34,922 nucleotides of DNA from an uncultured bacterium (GTDB lineage Bacteria > UBP6 > UBA1177): contig CAJOMF010000032.1 of assembly GCA_905235605.1 (NCBI GenBank), positions 1 through 34,922 on the forward strand, written 5' to 3'. Below the pieces are notes generated by a model. That model searched no databases, was not told where the DNA came from, and saw only the letters and a list, made by a program, of their open reading frames with translations. This document shows, in pieces, positions 32,202-34,922 of the stretch (position 1 is the stretch's first letter; the number at the start of each line of letters is the position of its first letter). The translations under genes and the position numbers were made by a program.

Positions 32202-32981
32202 CTAAGAACTGCTCCCGTTCACATATCCCAGAACAATCTCTTTCAAAGTTGCACTTCTTCCGACTTCATCCGTCGTTTCGACCAGTCTTTCGTTAAGAAC
32301 CGGTCCGATGACTTTGAAATCGGGAGAAATCGTCGAAGCTCCGGGCATAAGTCTGTGGGACGCAAGCAGAGTTTCCGTTTCTCCGGAAAGTACCAGATTT
32401 CCGCTGCTCAGTGCGGCGACAAAGCCTGCCGACTTTTCAAAATCAACTATCTCATTTGAACTCACAATGACGGCTTTATCCTGTTTAGCCGCATTATCCA
32501 GTATTTCTAAAAATCTGAGTTTCATTTCGGAATCGAAATACTTCAAAGGCTCGTCGAAAATCATGATGTCGGCATTGCTGGCGATAAGAAGAGAACTGGA
32601 AAACCAGCTTTTCTGAGCATTGGAAAGATGCAAAAATCTGCTGTTTTCGGCAATTCCGCCTTCAGCCAGCATTGAACGGAAAATTTTTATGTCGAAATTT
32701 CTGTAAAGCAGCATCCATACTGTGCAGAGATCGGCCGTTTTCAACTTAGGAATTGATTTGCCGATTTCAAATGAAAATCCTTTCGAACATCCGTGTTTAG
32801 GCGTCACTCTGCCGGAATCGGGCTTCAGCTCGCCGGCAAGGAGCCTGAGCATAATCGTTTTCCCTGCCCTGTGATCACCTGTTACTACAGAAATTTTTCC
32901 CGCAGGAAATTTTACCGATACATCGTCAAGCACTCTTGTTCTTCCGAAAATTTTGGTCACATTTTCGAGAGATATCACCAT
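32202..32981 (-). CDS. ABC transporter ATP-binding protein
   Basis: The 259-residue ATPase would power the membrane partner encoded just upstream. Walker A is GDHRAGKT at 35-42, the signature motif reads LSNAQ (119-123) instead of LSGGQ, and Walker B is IMIFDEP at 139-145. The usual switch-loop histidine is replaced by N176 in VIVSSNEI. Taken together these suggest a slow or regulated ATPase. The start overlaps the permease end by 7 bp and has a strong AGGGGAG ribosome site. The arrangement of an ABC-2-type exporter with one ATPase and one membrane protein is normal. The cargo is unknown. Confidence 0.87.
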   Translation of the reverse strand: MVISLENVTKIFGRTRVLDDVSVKFPAGKISVVTGDHRAGKTIMLRLLAGELKPDSGRVTPKHGCSKGFSFEIGKSIPKLKTADLCTVWMLLYRNFDIKIFRSMLAEGGIAENSRFLHLSNAQKSWFSSSLLIASNADIMIFDEPLKYFDSEMKLRFLEILDNAAKQDKAVIVSSNEIVDFEKSAGFVAALSSGNLVLSGETETLLASHRLMPGASTISPDFKVIGPVLNERLVETTDEVGRSATLKEIVLGYVNGSSS

Positions 32982-33556
32982 TTTTCTCCCCTTCCGAAAA
33001 CAAACATAACGTAGGAAATTGCAAGTACCGCAATAGATACAACAAGAGAAAGCTGCTGATTCTGCTGATAAATCGGGCTGAATTGCGAAGATACTGCAAA
33101 AATCTCAGGAGCAATAAAAGGAGAAATGAGATCAAAAAGAAGAATGAGCATCGGCAGAAGCATCATCGGACCTATTTTCAGCACATATATCAGCATCATG
33201 CCGAAATAAAAAGCATAAAAAACAAAATATTTCAGAAATTCGGGAGAATTGCCCCGGTCAAAAAGCGCCCAACCGATCGAATTTGTCACAAAAACAAGCA
33301 AAAACCCCAATAAAAACGAATAGATGAACAGCTCTGTCCTTGAGAACGGAAGAGCCAGAAAGAATCTTGTTTTTTTCTCTGCCGCTATAGCCGGAAGAAG
33401 TCTTGCAGCCAATGTGAAAATAAAAAGAAATTTTATAGAACCGGGTATCATCAGCGCAAAAATAAGAAGAAGACCGACTGCCCGTTTTCTGCCTGAAGTT
33501 TCGCAAATCAAAAATGCTTCAAAACGCCTGAACAGCGAAAAAATGAAAAAATCCAC
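32975..33556 (-). CDS. ABC-2-like membrane protein
   Basis: The 193-residue protein has about five hydrophobic helices (GLLLIFALMIPGSIKFLFIF, ELFIYSFLLGFLLVFVTNSI, and three in the C-terminal half) and an FLALPFSRTELF segment typical of ABC-2 permeases. It is shorter than standard ABC-2 permeases (about 250 residues). I chose the GTG at 33556, with AGGA 6 bp upstream. A TTG eight codons earlier is possible. Overlap with the ATPase gene supports a transporter pair. The 155 bp between this start and the GlmS-like gene contain the divergent promoters and no gene. Confidence 0.72.
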   Translation of the reverse strand: MDFFIFSLFRRFEAFLICETSGRKRAVGLLLIFALMIPGSIKFLFIFTLAARLLPAIAAEKKTRFFLALPFSRTELFIYSFLLGFLLVFVTNSIGWALFDRGNSPEFLKYFVFYAFYFGMMLIYVLKIGPMMLLPMLILLFDLISPFIAPEIFAVSSQFSPIYQQNQQLSLVVSIAVLAISYVMFVFGRGEKW

Positions 33557-33711
33557 GCCAAATCCTGTAAACAAAAACAAAATAACGAATAATTTAAAGA
33601 TAAAAATTGCAAAAAATCAAAAAATCTGCAAAATTCCGCGGTTGCAGTTTTCGTTTTGAACGAATTTATGACTGTTTTTTCATTTTTTGGATAAATTTTT
33701 AGGAGAAAGCT

Positions 33712-34922
33712 ATGTGCGGAGTAGTTTCAATCGTCTATGCAGGCGACATCGTCAATCTTGGGACCGAAGCTTCAAATCTGCTGAAAAAACTTGAATACCG
33801 CGGTTACGATTCGACCGGTGCGGCATTTATAAAAGAGGACGGCTCGGTAACTTTGAGAAAAAAAGTCGGCGCACCTTCAAAAGTCGTCGAACAGCTTGAA
33901 CTTGCAAAATACGGCGGCTTCAAATTCATCGGTCAGGTACGCTGGGCAACTTACGGTGCAGTCACCGACATCAATGCTCAGCCTCACGAAGTAAACTGCC
34001 TCGTCCATATAGTCGGAGCACACAACGGCAATGTCAGCAACACCGACAAACTCAAGGTTTTCCTCTCCGAAAACGGCCACGACGTCCTTTCCGACAACGA
34101 CGGCGAAATGGTCGTCCACCTTGTCGAGCACTTCTATGCGGCTCTCACCGCAAAGAAAGCTCCGAAAACCAACGATGAAAAGATCACGGTAATGATAAAA
34201 GCGATAAGAAAAGCTCAGAAAATGATCGAAGGAAGCTACGCAGCGTGCGTTACCCTTCCCGAACTTCCCGGCGTTTTCGCGATCAAGGCCGGATCTTCGC
34301 TTTATGCAGGCAAAGGTTCCGACGCTTCGGGCAACTTCATCGTCGTTTCGAGCGACCTCACCTCGATCCTCTCAAAGACAAGATTCCTCATCCCGATGTC
34401 TGAAGGCGAAGGGATCTATTTCGACAGCGAAAACTACAAACTTTTCTCGCTGAAAGAAGACAAAGAATGGGTCCCGAAGCTCAGCAGGAGCAGACTCAAC
34501 ATAGCCGACATCCAGCTTCAGCCGAAGTATCATTTCTTCATGGAGCAGGAAATTTTCTCTTCACCGAAAAACATCGAAAACCTGATGCTCTACTACTTCA
34601 ATTCCAAAGAGGAAAAGGAACTTTACTCCGTTTTTGAAGAAAACTGCGACACGGCGCGCGATATCCTCTACTCTCTCCTCGCCCTTTACGATCTGTACGA
34701 CAAGAGCGAACTTTTGGCTGAATTCGAGAAGATACGCAATCTTCCGACTTTCCGCGGAATCTGCGAAAAAACACTCGGATTCGCACCTAACCCGCGCCAT
34801 TTCACCTTCCGTTCCGAGGAAAAAACGCTTCTTGAAGAACTTTACTCGGCTGACGGCGCATTCTTCAAAGAGCTCTGGCTCATTGATTCGATGCTCATCT
34901 GGAAAAAGAAAAGAATGATCAT
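33712..34922 (+). CDS. Divergent glutamine-fructose-6-phosphate aminotransferase (GlmS-like), 5' part
   Basis: GlmS makes glucosamine 6-phosphate for the cell wall from fructose 6-phosphate and glutamine. The 403 codons present start MCGVVSIVYAG, with the catalytic cysteine C2 that becomes the N-terminal residue. LEYRGYDSTGAAF, RWATYG at 77-82, INAQPH and HNGNVSN at 104-110 form the class II glutaminase site. The linker motif HFFMEQEIFSSPKNIE corresponds to the usual HFMxKEI-EQP. The family normally reaches its sugar isomerase domain soon after this motif, but here at least 120 residues follow without a recognisable GTS(Y/W) sugar-phosphate site. Substitutions (HNGNVSN for HNGIIEN) also suggest a divergent enzyme. 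The AGGAG ribosome site is clear. Confidence 0.8.
   Translation, partial: MCGVVSIVYAGDIVNLGTEASNLLKKLEYRGYDSTGAAFIKEDGSVTLRKKVGAPSKVVEQLELAKYGGFKFIGQVRWATYGAVTDINAQPHEVNCLVHIVGAHNGNVSNTDKLKVFLSENGHDVLSDNDGEMVVHLVEHFYAALTAKKAPKTNDEKITVMIKAIRKAQKMIEGSYAACVTLPELPGVFAIKAGSSLYAGKGSDASGNFIVVSSDLTSILSKTRFLIPMSEGEGIYFDSENYKLFSLKEDKEWVPKLSRSRLNIADIQLQPKYHFFMEQEIFSSPKNIENLMLYYFNSKEEKELYSVFEENCDTARDILYSLLALYDLYDKSELLAEFEKIRNLPTFRGICEKTLGFAPNPRHFTFRSEEKTLLEELYSADGAFFKELWLIDSMLIWKKKRMI

Noticed and set aside
1-34922. CRISPR array, insertion sequence or prophage
   Set aside because: No regularly spaced repeats, transposase, or phage structural genes were seen. The ORF6N gene alone does not show a prophage.

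Overview
The window looks like a chromosomal stretch of a Gram-negative bacterium of moderate GC content. The evidence is TamB, a Wzi-like outer-membrane barrel, an FKBP-type export foldase, strong GGAGG ribosome sites and sigma70-type promoters. The exact phylum cannot be read from the sequence. A lineage outside the well-studied Proteobacteria seems likely, because several housekeeping proteins (the GlmS-like enzyme, the 556-residue nucleoside kinase, the 1285-residue TamB) are divergent. This is inference.

Region 1 (1-553): the 5' part of ribB, cut by the window edge. Region 2 (about 554-11088): an accessory, defence-rich island. In minus-strand order it holds a truncated Abi_2 gene, a complete type I restriction-modification operon (hsdM, hsdS, a nucleotide-cyclase-like gene, hsdR), an orphan 75-codon ORF, and a RelB/DinJ antitoxin with a ParE-type toxin whose C-terminus has been replaced by a DUF3800 tail. 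A plus-strand ORF6N regulator gene with an in-frame stop lies at the right end. Three minus-strand genes here are each followed within 40 bp by the same 17-bp element, and related promoter-side repeats recur, so the island looks modular or cassette-like.

Region 3 (11085-19258): a minus-strand run of tRNA-Gly, tamB, a PflA-like radical SAM gene, a small RHH/SHOCT-like gene, an unknown exported protein, a XerD-type recombinase and ispD. The genes overlap or nearly touch. Region 4 (19335-26660): serC with its own promoter and terminator, an AEC transporter with a small membrane protein, a Na/Pi cotransporter, a Wzi-like outer-membrane protein with a small partner, and an S66 LD-carboxypeptidase.

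Region 5 (26769-28688): a two-gene type II R-M cassette closely resembling HindIII/M.HindIII. It has been inserted exactly at the start of a TPR membrane-protein gene, and the ribosome site and first codons of that gene are duplicated on both sides. Region 6 (28676-34922): the TPR gene, a nucleoside kinase, an FKBP lipoprotein-like foldase, an ABC ATPase/permease pair and the first 403 codons of a divergent GlmS-like amidotransferase.

The most unusual points are the cyclase-like gene embedded in the hsd operon, the duplicated start of the TPR gene around the HindIII-like cassette, the toxin-DUF3800 chimera, the recurring 3' element in the island, and a 33-bp perfect palindrome inside the ORF6N gene.
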